DNA from: Pedobacter alluvionis
GTDB taxonomy: Bacteria > Bacteroidota > Bacteroidia > Sphingobacteriales > Sphingobacteriaceae
NCBI RefSeq assembly: GCF_003664035.1
Contig: NZ_RCCK01000010.1
Span: 558,001 to 622,000 of the forward strand
Reading direction: 5' to 3'
DNA: 64,000 nucleotides
In this document: positions 42,192-51,431 of the stretch, piece after piece
How positions within the stretch are numbered: the stretch's first letter is position 1
Layout of the letters: each line of letters starts with the position of its first letter
Program-made: the position numbers and the translations under genes
Notes under the pieces: model-generated
Seen by the model: the letters and a program-made list of their open reading frames with translations, nothing else
What the model was told of the DNA's origin: nothing
Database searches by the model: none

Positions 42192-43487
42192 CTAGCTTTC
42201 TTGTGCCCAGTTAAAACGATCGGCTGGAGAGTATTTCCAGGGTGCCTGGTTGTTTTCAATATTTCCCATCATGGCGTTAATGCTGCCTGGTGCCTGCGAC
42301 TCTTCCATCACGGCAAAACGGCGTAGCTCCATAATAATTTGTAATGGATCGATGTTTACCGGACAGGCTTCTACGCAGGCGTTACAACTGGTGCAGGCCC
42401 AAATTTCTTCTCTGCTAATGTAGTCATCCAATAAAGATTTTCCATCCTGATGTTCAGCACCATGTTTGTCAATATTTTGGCCCACTTCGGTAATGCGGTC
42501 GCGGGTATCCATCATAATTTTGCGTGGCGATAAAAGTTTACCTGTAATATTTGCCGGGCATACTGAAGTACATCTTCCGCATTCGGTACAGGTATAAGCA
42601 TTCATCAGGTTTACCCAGCTTAAGTCGGTTACATCTTTTGCGCCAAATTTACCAGGTTCGGTTTCTGCAGGAACAAAAGAAGGATCGAGCATTGCTTTTA
42701 CCTCATTGGTAACTGAGGCCATATTGGTAAACTCACCTTTAGGCTCCAGATTAGAAAAGTAGGTATTTGGAAAGGCGAAAAGAATATGGAAATGTTTTGA
42801 ATAGGGCAGGTAGTTTAAAAACGCTAAAATCCCGATAATATGGAACCACCAGCAGCTGCGCTCAACGATTACCAAGGCATTTTCAGATGAAGGCAGGATA
42901 TTCATTAAATATTGGCTTACCGGAAATGCCCCTGCATTAATATAATGGCTGGCACCCAACAGCTGTAATTTTGCATCGGCTGCATTCATGAGCAGGAAAG
43001 CACTCATTAATAAAATCTCAATGATGAGAATGTAATTGGCATCTGATTTCGGCCAGCTTTTCATCTCTACGCCACTAAAGCGCTTAAGTTTCAGGATATT
43101 CCTGCGCACAAGGAAAATAGCACACGAAACCCAAACGGTAAAGGCCAGGATTTCAAAAGACCCGATCAGAAAGTTATATAAACCACCCAAACCGTTAAAA
43201 ATCCGGTGTGTGCCGAATAATCCATCGATCATGATTTCCAATACTTCGATATTGATAATGACGAAGCCGATGTAAACAAAAAAGTGGAGGAAGGCAGGGA
43301 TAGGGCGAACAACCATTTTAGATTGCCCAAAAGCCACCCGAAGCATCGTCATTAATCTTTTTTGCGGTTGATCTTTTCGATCTACCGGTTTGCCTAAACG
43401 GATGTTGCGAATTATTTTACGCAGATTAACTGTAAACAGCGCAATTGCTGCAAGTGTAAGTACTAGAAAAAGGATCTGTGCTACCAT
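42192..43487 (-). CDS. Membrane Fe-S electron-transfer protein (HdrE/GlpC-like fusion)
   Basis: A 431-residue protein. The N-terminal half has about five transmembrane helices (for example VAQILFLVLTLAAIALFTV), resembling the cytochrome-b-like subunit family. Conserved histidines in the N-terminal helices could bind haem. The C-terminal half has two 4Fe-4S motifs: CTECGRCTSVCPANI and CTSCNACVEACPVNID. It probably moves electrons between a quinone pool and a soluble CCG-protein encoded downstream. Start ATG at 43487. Confidence 0.88.
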   Translation of the reverse strand: MVAQILFLVLTLAAIALFTVNLRKIIRNIRLGKPVDRKDQPQKRLMTMLRVAFGQSKMVVRPIPAFLHFFVYIGFVIINIEVLEIMIDGLFGTHRIFNGLGGLYNFLIGSFEILAFTVWVSCAIFLVRRNILKLKRFSGVEMKSWPKSDANYILIIEILLMSAFLLMNAADAKLQLLGASHYINAGAFPVSQYLMNILPSSENALVIVERSCWWFHIIGILAFLNYLPYSKHFHILFAFPNTYFSNLEPKGEFTNMASVTNEVKAMLDPSFVPAETEPGKFGAKDVTDLSWVNLMNAYTCTECGRCTSVCPANITGKLLSPRKIMMDTRDRITEVGQNIDKHGAEHQDGKSLLDDYISREEIWACTSCNACVEACPVNIDPLQIIMELRRFAVMEESQAPGSINAMMGNIENNQAPWKYSPADRFNWAQES

Positions 43488-43670
43488 GCAAAATTAGATT
43501 GTTATGCTAAATTAGGATATTAATCTAAATAAATTACTATGCATGCATAAAAAAATCAATAAAATTGTTTGTTTGTACTCATTCTAAGCAAGTATTAAGG
43601 CCTTCATTAAGAATCGTTAAAAATTAATTAATTGATAATCAGTATGGCAATGAAATAATCGAAAAAAAAT

Positions 43671-43700
43671 TTTGCTTTTGAAAAAAGAACACTACATTTG
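43671..43700 (+). promoter_or_regulatory. Promoter of first tRNA-Phe
   Basis: TTTG (43671-43674) and TACATTTG (43693-43700), 18 bases apart, fit the Bacteroidota -33/-7 pattern. The tRNA starts 15 bases after the -7 box. Confidence 0.75.
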
Positions 43701-43715
43701 CAATCCCAAACGGAT

Positions 43716-43788
43716 GGTGCCATAGCTCAGTCGGTAGAGCAAAGGACTGAAAATCCTTGTGTCCCTGGTTCGAATCCAGGTGGCACCA
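43716..43788 (+). tRNA. tRNA-Phe (anticodon GAA), copy 1
   Basis: A 73-nt cloverleaf: acceptor GGTGCCA/TGGCACC, D-arm AGCTCAGTCGGTAGAGC, anticodon loop CTGAAAA with anticodon GAA, and T-arm GGTTCGAATCC. The discriminator is A; CCA is not encoded (bases CTT follow). A terminator hairpin lies directly behind. It is one of two identical copies. Confidence 0.97.
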
Positions 43789-43793
43789 CTTCC

Positions 43794-43824
43794 AAAAGCC
43801 TTTCAGAAATGAGAGGCTTTTTTG
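43794..43824 (+). terminator. Terminator of first tRNA-Phe
   Basis: AAAAGCCTTTC pairs with GAGAGGCTTTT across AGAAAT and runs into six Ts. Confidence 0.85.
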
Positions 43825-43994
43825 GTTTACGGCATTCTTATTGAAATTGCCCTGGTTTATTTATTTGCAACAGATTAGTATAGTATTCTATTTGTTGACC
43901 ACCTAAGCCACCTTAGATCATCTAAGTTATGCCATACATTCGAGAGAATCTTTATATTCCACATAAATGTTAAGTATTTTAGCATTTTTGCTTC

Positions 43995-44552
43995 ATGCAG
44001 AAATCTACAGATGATATTATAACCCCGAGGCTAATCCTTCGTTTAATGAATAAGGAAATGATATCCAATTTCCTGAAAAATGATTTAGAAGGGGCAACGC
44101 TTTTACTGAAAGCTAAAATTCCTGTAGAAATGTTCGATCATCCAGGTAGTTTGCGATATGGTTTAAAGCAATTTGAAGATTCAGATTACTTGCCATGGTC
44201 GGCAAGGGCAATTATATTAGTGGACGAAGATCAAATGATAGGATTGGTGAGGTTCCATAGTAAGCCAAATCCTGAATATTTAAAAGAATATGCTACAAAC
44301 GCGGTTGAATTAGGCTATCGCATTATTAAAGACTACCGGAAAAAGGGTTATGCAACAGAAGCTGCTACGGCTATAATGGACTGGGCAAACATAAATTTTG
44401 GAGTTGAAAATTTTATAGCTAGTGTTTCGCCGGGAAATAAAGATTCGCTTAAACTTATTTCTAGTTTAGGATTTGAAAAGATTGGTGAGGTAATGGATGA
44501 TATAGATGGCCTGGAGTATGTTTTTCTTAGGAATATTATTAAGCATTTATAG
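43995..44552 (+). CDS. GNAT family N-acetyltransferase (RimJ/RimL-like)
   Basis: A 185-residue acetyltransferase. It opens with the TPRLILRLM strand and has the acetyl-CoA-binding KDYRKKGYATEAA (about 112-124), followed by ASVSPGNKDSLKLISSLGF, as in the RimJ/RimL-like group. It transfers acetyl groups to an amine, probably of a protein or small molecule. It lies alone between the two tRNA-Phe copies. ATG at 43995. Substrate unknown. Confidence 0.9.
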   Translation: MQKSTDDIITPRLILRLMNKEMISNFLKNDLEGATLLLKAKIPVEMFDHPGSLRYGLKQFEDSDYLPWSARAIILVDEDQMIGLVRFHSKPNPEYLKEYATNAVELGYRIIKDYRKKGYATEAATAIMDWANINFGVENFIASVSPGNKDSLKLISSLGFEKIGEVMDDIDGLEYVFLRNIIKHL

Positions 44553-44689
44553 GGATATGTTTTTTTTTGATTACCTAAGCCGCCTGAGTGCGTTATATAA
44601 AATAAAAATATTTTTTCAGTGCATCTTCTTGCTTATCAAAAAGATGAGGCTTTAAGGTCTTGTTTTGGCGAAAAAAACTGAAATCCTTT

Positions 44690-44720
44690 TTTGGAATTGA
44701 GAAAAAGAACACTACATTTG
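44690..44720 (+). promoter_or_regulatory. Promoter of second tRNA-Phe
   Basis: TTTG (44690-44693) and TACATTTG (44713-44720), 19 bases apart. The -7 box is identical to that of copy 1. The -33 box is supplied by unrelated sequence outside the duplicated block. Confidence 0.75.
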
Positions 44721-44735
44721 CAATCCCAAACGGAT

Positions 44736-44808
44736 GGTGCCATAGCTCAGTCGGTAGAGCAAAGGACTGAAAATCCTTGTGTCCCTGGTTCGAATCCAGG
44801 TGGCACCA
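44736..44808 (+). tRNA. tRNA-Phe (anticodon GAA), copy 2
   Basis: Identical in all 73 bases to the first copy: acceptor GGTGCCA/TGGCACC, anticodon GAA, T-arm GGTTCGAATCC, and no encoded CCA. Its own promoter and terminator are present, so both copies should be expressed. Confidence 0.97.
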
Positions 44809-44813
44809 CTTCC

Positions 44814-44844
44814 AAAAGCCTTTCAGAAATGAAAGGCTTTTTTG
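44814..44844 (+). terminator. Terminator of second tRNA-Phe
   Basis: AAAAGCCTTTC pairs with GAAAGGCTTTT across AGAAAT and is followed by Ts. Confidence 0.85.
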
Positions 44845-44913
44845 GTTTAGTGCCATTTAGAGAAAATTCCAAGCAGCACAATTTTATTTTTGGCTTTTGT
44901 TTCAAATTGAACT

Positions 44914-45354
44914 TTACAGGTGCTCACCGGAATTTTCAGCTATCTCTTTAACCTTATCCAGTGCTTTAGGCCATGTTTTTTCGAAATAATCTCTCCATTC
45001 ATCGCTAATGCCCATATCAATGACGAGTTCTGTCTTGCCATCTCTTTCATTGAGGGTATAATTCTCAAGTGTTTCGCCCCAATTCCCACTGTAGTCTTCC
45101 TTGCCGTCTTTTATTTCGCCCAGATGTTTAATAGACATGTACTGGTTTGGGATACTGTCTTGAATCACAGCTACCATTCCATCTCCGTTTTCGCCCAGAA
45201 ACAAAGCCTTGCTTCCTTTTTTCCAGTCGGTTTCTACACGCGATCCTTCCATAAAAGCAGCTGTCCACTTAGGGTAGGTTTCTACGCCAAACAGCGCATT
45301 CCAAACTTTTTCTGCTGTGGTATTAATTGTGGTTTTAAATTCGATCTTTTCCAT
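44914..45354 (-). CDS. SRPBCC (AHSA1-type) domain protein
   Basis: A 146-residue protein opening MEKIEFKTTINTTAEKVWNALF, then YPKWTAAFMEGS and GNWGETLENYTL, with the C-terminal long helix FEKTWPKALDKVKEIAEN. This is the START-like fold of the AHSA1/SRPBCC superfamily, which binds hydrophobic ligands or acts as a co-chaperone. Cytosolic. Convergent with the second tRNA copy. Start ATG at 45354. A 152-codon antisense frame over the same bases is a shadow. Confidence 0.9.
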   Translation of the reverse strand: MEKIEFKTTINTTAEKVWNALFGVETYPKWTAAFMEGSRVETDWKKGSKALFLGENGDGMVAVIQDSIPNQYMSIKHLGEIKDGKEDYSGNWGETLENYTLNERDGKTELVIDMGISDEWRDYFEKTWPKALDKVKEIAENSGEHL

Positions 45355-45658
45355 GGTTTTTGGTTTTTAATCAGATAATTAGTATAACAAATTTACACAG
45401 GATCTGATTGACTTAAGCGGTGCAAAGGCGACAATTTGTGGGGGCATAAGGACTAATAGTGAAACACCGTTTAGCAGATCTTGTTAAAAATTGCTAAATA
45501 TCTCAATGAAAAGTAATTTAATCGGTAGATTTACGTAATTCACCAATATATGCATGAGTGTACAATTTTGAGTTAAATTTTAGGTAGATAAAAGTTTATC
45601 TCCGAACAACTTAACGATTGCCTTATTCGTATATAGAGATAAAATTAGTATAATTCCA
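45355..45658. other. Gene-free AT-rich region before the S41 protease
   Basis: No open frame, repeat or RNA is recognised. It must contain the divergent promoters of the SRPBCC gene and the protease gene, but no clear -33/-7 pair stands out. Confidence 0.5.
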
Positions 45659-47257
45659 ATGAGAAATAAGAAATTCTTTTACCTGGTAACGCTAGGTTTT
45701 TTAAGCTTTGGGGTTATTACCGGCTGTAAAAAGAGCAATACTATGCCTGATGAGCCTGTAACCCCACCGGTTGTGACAACGCCTAGCGGAACGCGGGATG
45801 AATTGACTAAAGATTCTATTTTTCTATACGGTAAAGAGCTTTATTATTGGAATACTTCGCTACCCACTTATGAGTTGTTTAAACCACGTGGATTTAGTTC
45901 GAATGAAGCGGAACTATATGCCATGACACAATATTCTTTAGATCCGGCAACAGGAAAACCATATGAATATGTAAGCACTTCCGGCGAGCCTAAATATTCG
46001 TTTTTCGACTATACTGCAGCTACTACAGGTAAAACAGGAGTGCTTAAGGCAGATGTAAATGGCTCGGCCAATGATTACGGTTTTTCTGTTCAGTATAATA
46101 ATACTACAGATTTAAGGGTGAAATATGTTTATCCCAACTCGCCTGCAGCCTTGCAGGGTTTAACACGCGGTTGCAGGATAACGAGTGTAAACGGAAGAAC
46201 AGATCTGACCTTCCCTGGTGCAGTTAATTTTTTAAATAATGCCATTTTTGGCACAAATGCAACGGTGACTCTTGCTTTTAATGATCTAGGCGGTAACCCG
46301 AAAACAGCTGTTGTATCCAGTAGCTTTTATAGTGTTAATCCGATCTTATTTACGAATGTTTATACGGTTGGCGCAAAGAAAGTCGGTTACATTGTTTTTA
46401 ATAGTTTTACCAATAATGCTTCTGCGGCGATAAATACAGCCTTTGCTAATTTTGCTGCACAAGGGGTGAGTGAATTAATTATTGATTTACGTTATAACGG
46501 TGGTGGCTATGTTTCAACAGCTACACAAATGATCAATTTAGCGGCGCCAGCAGGCGAAACCGGTAATACAATGTTTACTTCTTATTACAATAACTACCTG
46601 CAGTCGATTACTACTGCTCAGCGTAAAGCATCCGTTCTGGCACACCAGCCGCTGTTGGATGATGACGGTAAATTACAGACTTTTACTGATGGGGTTAACA
46701 AACAATACGCCACTTATGCAGATTTAGATTATTCGCCTTCAGCTGCTGATAATATAGAGAAATTTGTAAAATCAGGTAGTTTAACATTAAACAGGGTTTA
46801 TTTTATCGTAACGGGATCAACAGCCTCGGCAAGCGAGTTAACCATTAACAGTTTAAAACCGGTAATGGATGTAAAACTGATTGGTACAACAACTTACGGT
46901 AAACCAGTTGGTTTCTTTCCAATCAGAATAGATAAGGTGGATATGTACATCCCTGAATTTGAAACTAAAAATAAACTTGGCGTTGGCGGCTACTATTCTG
47001 GCCTAACGGTAGATAAAGAATCGGCAGAAGATTTAACAAAAGCCTGGGGTGATGAAACAGAAACATTGTTGGCCAACGCTCTTTCATACGCCAAAAATGG
47101 GACTTTTATAACTACAGCTGCAAAAACAGCTAGTTTAAGTACAACGACGACAGTAATGCCATCAAAATTATCGGTGACACAACTAAGAGCATTAGATGAA
47201 AAGTTAGATCCAAAAGGATTTAAAGGTATGGTGATGACGCCGGATAAGAAATTTTAA
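45659..47257 (+). CDS. S41 family peptidase lipoprotein (CtpA-like)
   Basis: A 532-residue lipoprotein (lipobox ITGC, Cys23) with a PDZ-like domain (about 130-225) and an S41 protease domain (about 240-475). The catalytic serine lies in GSTASASEL (386-394) and the lysine in TYGKPVG (K415). The N-terminal segment LYGKELYYWNTSLPTYELF resembles the cap of Bacteroidota carboxy-terminal processing proteases. It should degrade or process proteins at the periplasm or outer membrane. A shared terminator follows at 47274. Monocistronic. Confidence 0.93.
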   Translation: MRNKKFFYLVTLGFLSFGVITGCKKSNTMPDEPVTPPVVTTPSGTRDELTKDSIFLYGKELYYWNTSLPTYELFKPRGFSSNEAELYAMTQYSLDPATGKPYEYVSTSGEPKYSFFDYTAATTGKTGVLKADVNGSANDYGFSVQYNNTTDLRVKYVYPNSPAALQGLTRGCRITSVNGRTDLTFPGAVNFLNNAIFGTNATVTLAFNDLGGNPKTAVVSSSFYSVNPILFTNVYTVGAKKVGYIVFNSFTNNASAAINTAFANFAAQGVSELIIDLRYNGGGYVSTATQMINLAAPAGETGNTMFTSYYNNYLQSITTAQRKASVLAHQPLLDDDGKLQTFTDGVNKQYATYADLDYSPSAADNIEKFVKSGSLTLNRVYFIVTGSTASASELTINSLKPVMDVKLIGTTTYGKPVGFFPIRIDKVDMYIPEFETKNKLGVGGYYSGLTVDKESAEDLTKAWGDETETLLANALSYAKNGTFITTAAKTASLSTTTTVMPSKLSVTQLRALDEKLDPKGFKGMVMTPDKKF

Positions 47258-47273
47258 TAAAAGCTAATAACGA

Positions 47274-47313
47274 AAATGCCCGCTTAACATATTTAGTTAA
47301 GCGGGCATTTTTA
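47274..47313. terminator. Bidirectional terminator after the S41 protease
   Basis: AAAATGCCCGCTTAAC pairs with GTTAAGCGGGCATTTT across ATATTTA, between convergent genes. Confidence 0.93.
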
Positions 47314-47325
47314 TTGTGACGGTAT

Positions 47326-47928
47326 TTACAATAATATTTTACTGCTGATATCTTTATTAATGGTGATATAACCTGGATATTTAACAGGTGTATTGCCCAG
47401 CATGAAGGTTGGCTTAATTTTTATAGTTAATAAACCTAGTTTTTCATCTTTTGACGATGATCCTTTTTGAGCAGCTTTGATAATATCATTAAATACATTG
47501 CCATTAGCTATTAATCCGTAAATGTTGCTCACCAATTGTACCGGAACGGTAACCGTTTGGCCTTGTGTAATGCTTACATTTTGATTAACGATGCCTTCTG
47601 CCAAATCAGTATTATTAACCAATATTTTATATTCGAACTGGTTTATAGCCGCTAAATTGCCCGACGGATTAGTTATTTCTAAATTCAGATTGGCTTTAAG
47701 CGGAATGTCTTTTCTGAGCAAACCCAATGCAACGCCAGGTAAACTGGTTAAACTGAAGCTTTGCTGGCCCATTAACTTTTTAACATCTGTGCCTGCAATC
47801 GATACCTGTTGTACCCCTGTAATTTTATAGGTGCAGTCTTCAAGGGCTTTTATCTGCTGTGCCTGCCTGTTTATTCCACAGCCAAAAATGCTTATGGTAA
47901 ACAGGAAAAGCAATAGTTTTTCTTTCAT
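47326..47928 (-). CDS. LEA type 2-like lipoprotein
   Basis: A product of about 200 residues with a lipobox (IFGC). The mature part has beta-rich stretches typical of LEA14/WHy domains, for example LNLEITNPSGNLAAINQFEYKI and VNQNVSITQGQTVTVPVQL. These domains are found in desiccation-related and envelope proteins and have an Ig-like fold. It converges with the S41 protease gene and shares its terminator. ATG at 47928 is preferred to 47937. Function unknown. Confidence 0.78.
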   Translation of the reverse strand: MKEKLLLFLFTISIFGCGINRQAQQIKALEDCTYKITGVQQVSIAGTDVKKLMGQQSFSLTSLPGVALGLLRKDIPLKANLNLEITNPSGNLAAINQFEYKILVNNTDLAEGIVNQNVSITQGQTVTVPVQLVSNIYGLIANGNVFNDIIKAAQKGSSSKDEKLGLLTIKIKPTFMLGNTPVKYPGYITINKDISSKILL

Positions 47929-47991
47929 GTTATTCATAACGCCAAAATAGTAAAACTATTTCAGCTGTAATATGCGTTTAACCAAAATTAA

Positions 47992-48267
47992 CTAAGCACT
48001 TGGTGTAGCGGTTTCGATATCATCGCGTTTATCGTCGCTATCAGTTTTGTTTTCTTCGGCAGGTTTCTCCGTAGTATCTGCTTCTTCATCCTGATCATCC
48101 AATTTTTTCTCGTCCTTAACTTCCTCAGTTTTTAATGCCTCACTTGGTTTTTCGGTTTCCTTTTCCGTTGAAGGGATTACAGTTTCTATTTCCAGCTGTA
48201 CATCATCTGTTGGTTTTGGGTGATTTGTGCCTGATGTTGTTACTGTTTTATTTTCTTCGTTTTCCAT
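47992..48267 (-). CDS. Small acidic, probably disordered protein
   Basis: A protein of about 91 residues made almost entirely of Glu, Asp, Lys, Thr and Pro. No hydrophobic core, signal peptide or domain is visible, so it is probably unstructured. ATG at 48267 is chosen over the upstream ATG at 48345, whose extension (MSSGFLIKANKM...) reads through the intergenic region. It is divergent from the acetyltransferase gene. Function unknown. Confidence 0.6.
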   Translation of the reverse strand: MENEENKTVTTSGTNHPKPTDDVQLEIETVIPSTEKETEKPSEALKTEEVKDEKKLDDQDEEADTTEKPAEENKTDSDDKRDDIETATPSA

Positions 48268-48349
48268 GGTGTAAATCTGTTTTAATACTTTATAAATGAA
48301 ATTAGAAGGCATTTTGTTTGCTTTTATTAAAAAGCCACTACTCATTTTT

Positions 48350-48357
48350 TAACTTTG
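48350..48357 (+). promoter_or_regulatory. -7 box of the acetyltransferase gene
   Basis: TAACTTTG matches TAnnTTTG, 26 bases before the ATG at 48384. A clear -33 TTTG at the right distance is not seen. Confidence 0.5.
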
Positions 48358-48383
48358 CATAAAATAATAAAAATAATAGTAAT

Positions 48384-48866
48384 ATGGACATCACCATCAG
48401 GAAGATAACTGCGCAAGATAACACTGCTACCGCTTCAATGATCAGAACGATTTTAAGAGAATTTAAAATAGACAAGCCTGGTACTGTTTATACCGATCCT
48501 ACAACTGATGAGCTATCTATCGTTTTCGAACATCCGCAATCTGCTTATTGGTTGGCCGAAGAAGATGGAGTTATTATTGGTGGCTGTGGTATTTATCCAA
48601 CGGAAGGCTTGCCAGATGGTTGTGTTGAGCTGGTTAAATTATACACCTCGGCATCTTCTCGCGGCAAAGGTATTGGCAAAATGCTCATGGAGAAAAGTAT
48701 AGCATCGGCACAGCATTTTGGTTATAATGAGGTGTATTTAGAATCGTTCCCTGAGCTCTCTACAGCAATTGGAATGTACGAAAGGGCAGGGTTTAAAAAA
48801 CTCGCTTCCCCATTGGGTAATTCGGGCCATTTTGCCTGTAATGTTTGGATGCTGCTGGTTTTATAG
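48384..48866 (+). CDS. GNAT family N-acetyltransferase
   Basis: A 160-residue protein with the acetyl-CoA-binding signature YTSASSRGKGIGKMLMEKSI (about 92-111) and a strand pattern EVYLESFPELSTAIGMYERAGF. This is a classic single-domain GNAT. It acetylates an unknown amine. A -7 promoter box precedes it. Cytosolic. Confidence 0.9.
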   Translation: MDITIRKITAQDNTATASMIRTILREFKIDKPGTVYTDPTTDELSIVFEHPQSAYWLAEEDGVIIGGCGIYPTEGLPDGCVELVKLYTSASSRGKGIGKMLMEKSIASAQHFGYNEVYLESFPELSTAIGMYERAGFKKLASPLGNSGHFACNVWMLLVL

Positions 48867-48953
48867 ACGGTTAATTGTTGGGAATGGTTAACTGTCAAAA
48901 TCGAAATCTCATCCAGTTAACCAATAAACAATTATACAATTAACCTTTCAAAC

Positions 48954-51371
48954 TTAATTTTTGCCGACCCTGTTTTCCTCATCACTTGTTCCGGTTTTTC
49001 TACTGCGGGCGGTTTTGATTTTCATATTCCCGAATTTATAGGTAAAACTTAAGTTTATCCTGCGGCTTTCCCATTCGTTCTGCCAATAGGTTTTAATGTT
49101 ATTGTATTCCAGGTTGGCTCTGAATTTACTGGTATTAAAAATGTCGTTTACTTTTAGGGCTAGTGTTGCATTTTTGTTCCAGAATGATTTTTTAGCACCA
49201 ATATTTAGCTGGTAACTCCCTAAACTGCGGAAAAGGCCGGAAACAGAAGGAGAATCATAATAAGCATAAGATGATAAGCTATAGTTTTTGGGTAATGTGA
49301 TCGTATTATCCATCAAGACCGACCAGTTCCACGAGAAAGCATTATAACCATTTCCCTGTACAGCTGATTCGGTGCGGTTAAATCCAGCCGAAACTTCAGT
49401 ACTGTTGTTCCACCATTTGGTTACATCAAAAGGACTTCCGGTTGCCATGTAAAAGTTGGTGGTACGGCTTAGGTTTTCTGGTCGGGAGATACTTTCTTTA
49501 GTCGCATCATTTTGATAAACTACTTCCCATATCGACCCGTTATTAACTGAATAGCTCAATGTTAATATCCTGAAATTTTTAAAGGAGTAGTTAAATTCAA
49601 AGCTGTTGGCATACGAGGGCTGTAAAAACGGGTTCCCTTGCAAGGCAGTATAAGGATCGCTATAAAAAGTAAAGGGATTTAAACTGCTGTATGATGGGCG
49701 ATTAATACTTTTGCGGTAGGCTGCCGTAATCAGGTTGTTCGAATCGAGTTTTAAAGAAATAAAGAGTGTTGGAAAAAGCTTCCAGTATTTTCTGTCAATC
49801 AGGGTATTCGTTCCTGATGAACTGCCATTGCCCAATGTCTGCTCCGCACGTAAGCCCGCTTTAATCTGTAAATTTTTGAAGTTTTGATCGAGTGAAAGAT
49901 AACCTGCATTAATGTTTTCGTTGTATAAAAATAAATTCGTCCTTCCTGGATCGGTGATCCAGCCCGCGGTTTTAAGCGAATCAAAGCGCACATCGCTCTG
50001 CGATTTTACCCAACTACTTTTCCAGCCGGTTTCCATTTTTAGTGTTTTGTTAAAGTTCAGCGTGTAATCAGCCTTGATCGAATAGATCGATACTTTGCCC
50101 ATCCCGTTATTGCGCAGATCAATTGGAATACCAATAAGCTGATCGTTTTCATCAAGGTAATTGTTGGTAAAAGTTTCGTTTTTACTATTGTCATAACGAA
50201 CATAATCTGCATCAATGCCCAGTTCTCCACCCAAACTATCTGTTTTTAACCGGTAGTTTAGGTTTAAAGCGTGGTTTTTCTCGGTATTGTGCTGCGGATT
50301 GAACATGCTTGTTCCGCCCATTTTTGCGCCGGCGGCATTATAATTTACCGAATTACTGTTTACCTTGGTTTCTTCCGGAGCGGTATAACCTTTTACCATG
50401 ATGCCCAGGGTATTTTTATCATCAATAAAATAATCTGCACCGGCAGAATAATTTAAACTATTCGTAATCGGGTGCCAAAAATTAAGCTGGTTATATTGTT
50501 CTTGTCCTATGGTTCTGTTTAAAGTTAACCTGTTGTATGAGTTATAATGTCCGGCGTCTAAGCGCAGATAAGTGCTCACTTTACCGATATTGTAATTCAG
50601 GTTGGTACCCGCATAAACTTTTTCATAACGGCCGTAACCACCACCCATATTCATGTTTCCGTTAAATCCCTGCATTTTATTTCTTTTGAGTTTTATGTTG
50701 ATGATTCCTGCTGTTCCAGCTGCATCAAAAGAAGAAGGTGGATTGGAAATCAACTCTATTTTACTTAATACAGATCCGGGTAGCGATTTTAAATAAGTGG
50801 TTAATTCCAAACCCGTCATATAACTCATCTTACCATCAATCATCACATTAATTCCTTTTTTACCTTTTAATACAATGTTATCGTCCTTATCCAGCTTTAC
50901 ACCCGGCGACCTGCTGATTACTTCCAATGCATTATCACCTGCGGTATTCATCTGTTCTACGTTTACAATCACCCGGTCGGCTTTTTGATCAATTACGGGC
51001 ATTTTTGATATAATGTTTACATCTTTCAGGTTTTGGGCCAAGTCTGTTAGTATAATTCCTGGAACTTTAACAGATACATCTTTCACTTCAAATGGTGCCG
51101 ATTGGTTTTTGCCGTAACCCATCATTAATGCCTTAACAAGGTATCGGCCAGATTTAACATTGGCAAACTCATAAATTCCCTGTTGGTTGGTCGCCTGTAA
51201 GGCAACTGAAGCCGAATCGGGTAGGTGGATTAAAGCAACTGAAGCATAATCTAGTGCTTTATTACTTTTATCGGTAACAGTTCCTGAGATTTTAATGTTT
51301 TGAGCAATAGCGCTTTGAAGACTAAAAATAAGCAAAGCAAAAAGAGCAGATTTAAATAAGCGGTTCATCAT
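48954..51371 (-). CDS. Outer-membrane beta-barrel protein with carboxypeptidase-like N-domain
   Basis: An 805-residue protein with a signal peptide ending near SAIAQ (residue 24). It has an N-terminal Ig-like regulatory domain (KISGTVTDKSNKALDYASVAL), then a plug-like region with LEVISRSPGVKLDKDDNIVLKG and SSFDAAGTAGIINIKL. The C-terminal barrel is of the OMP_b-brl_3 type. It belongs to the TonB-receptor-related barrel family of Bacteroidota. It probably handles import or export of an unknown substrate. It is divergent from lytS-like and lytTR-like genes, and three boxes that look like LytTR sites lie between them, so it is likely part of that regulon. Confidence 0.88.
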   Translation of the reverse strand: MMNRLFKSALFALLIFSLQSAIAQNIKISGTVTDKSNKALDYASVALIHLPDSASVALQATNQQGIYEFANVKSGRYLVKALMMGYGKNQSAPFEVKDVSVKVPGIILTDLAQNLKDVNIISKMPVIDQKADRVIVNVEQMNTAGDNALEVISRSPGVKLDKDDNIVLKGKKGINVMIDGKMSYMTGLELTTYLKSLPGSVLSKIELISNPPSSFDAAGTAGIINIKLKRNKMQGFNGNMNMGGGYGRYEKVYAGTNLNYNIGKVSTYLRLDAGHYNSYNRLTLNRTIGQEQYNQLNFWHPITNSLNYSAGADYFIDDKNTLGIMVKGYTAPEETKVNSNSVNYNAAGAKMGGTSMFNPQHNTEKNHALNLNYRLKTDSLGGELGIDADYVRYDNSKNETFTNNYLDENDQLIGIPIDLRNNGMGKVSIYSIKADYTLNFNKTLKMETGWKSSWVKSQSDVRFDSLKTAGWITDPGRTNLFLYNENINAGYLSLDQNFKNLQIKAGLRAEQTLGNGSSSGTNTLIDRKYWKLFPTLFISLKLDSNNLITAAYRKSINRPSYSSLNPFTFYSDPYTALQGNPFLQPSYANSFEFNYSFKNFRILTLSYSVNNGSIWEVVYQNDATKESISRPENLSRTTNFYMATGSPFDVTKWWNNSTEVSAGFNRTESAVQGNGYNAFSWNWSVLMDNTITLPKNYSLSSYAYYDSPSVSGLFRSLGSYQLNIGAKKSFWNKNATLALKVNDIFNTSKFRANLEYNNIKTYWQNEWESRRINLSFTYKFGNMKIKTARSRKTGTSDEENRVGKN

Positions 51372-51431
51372 TGTGTTTGTTTTATAATTGACGATTCAAA
51401 GATGAAGATGTCGCGTGGGTCTAAAAATTAA

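Larger units (their letters stand above)
43682..43829. repeat. 148-bp direct repeat containing tRNA-Phe, unit 1
   Basis: Identical, apart from one base (G at 43813), to 44702-44849. The repeat starts at the shared A-rich part of the promoter and ends after the terminator T-run. The -33 boxes lie outside the repeat and differ. Confidence 0.95.
44702..44849. repeat. 148-bp direct repeat containing tRNA-Phe, unit 2
   Basis: Second copy of the block at 43682-43829, offset exactly 1020 bases. The single difference is A at 44833, which weakens or changes one pair in the terminator stem. Confidence 0.95.

Noticed and set aside
44593..44951. Open frames crossing the second tRNA-Phe gene on both strands
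   Set aside because: They read through the tRNA and its terminator; the RNA gene is certain.
44920..45378. Plus-strand open frame of 152 codons
   Set aside because: It is antisense to the SRPBCC gene, whose family sequence is clear.
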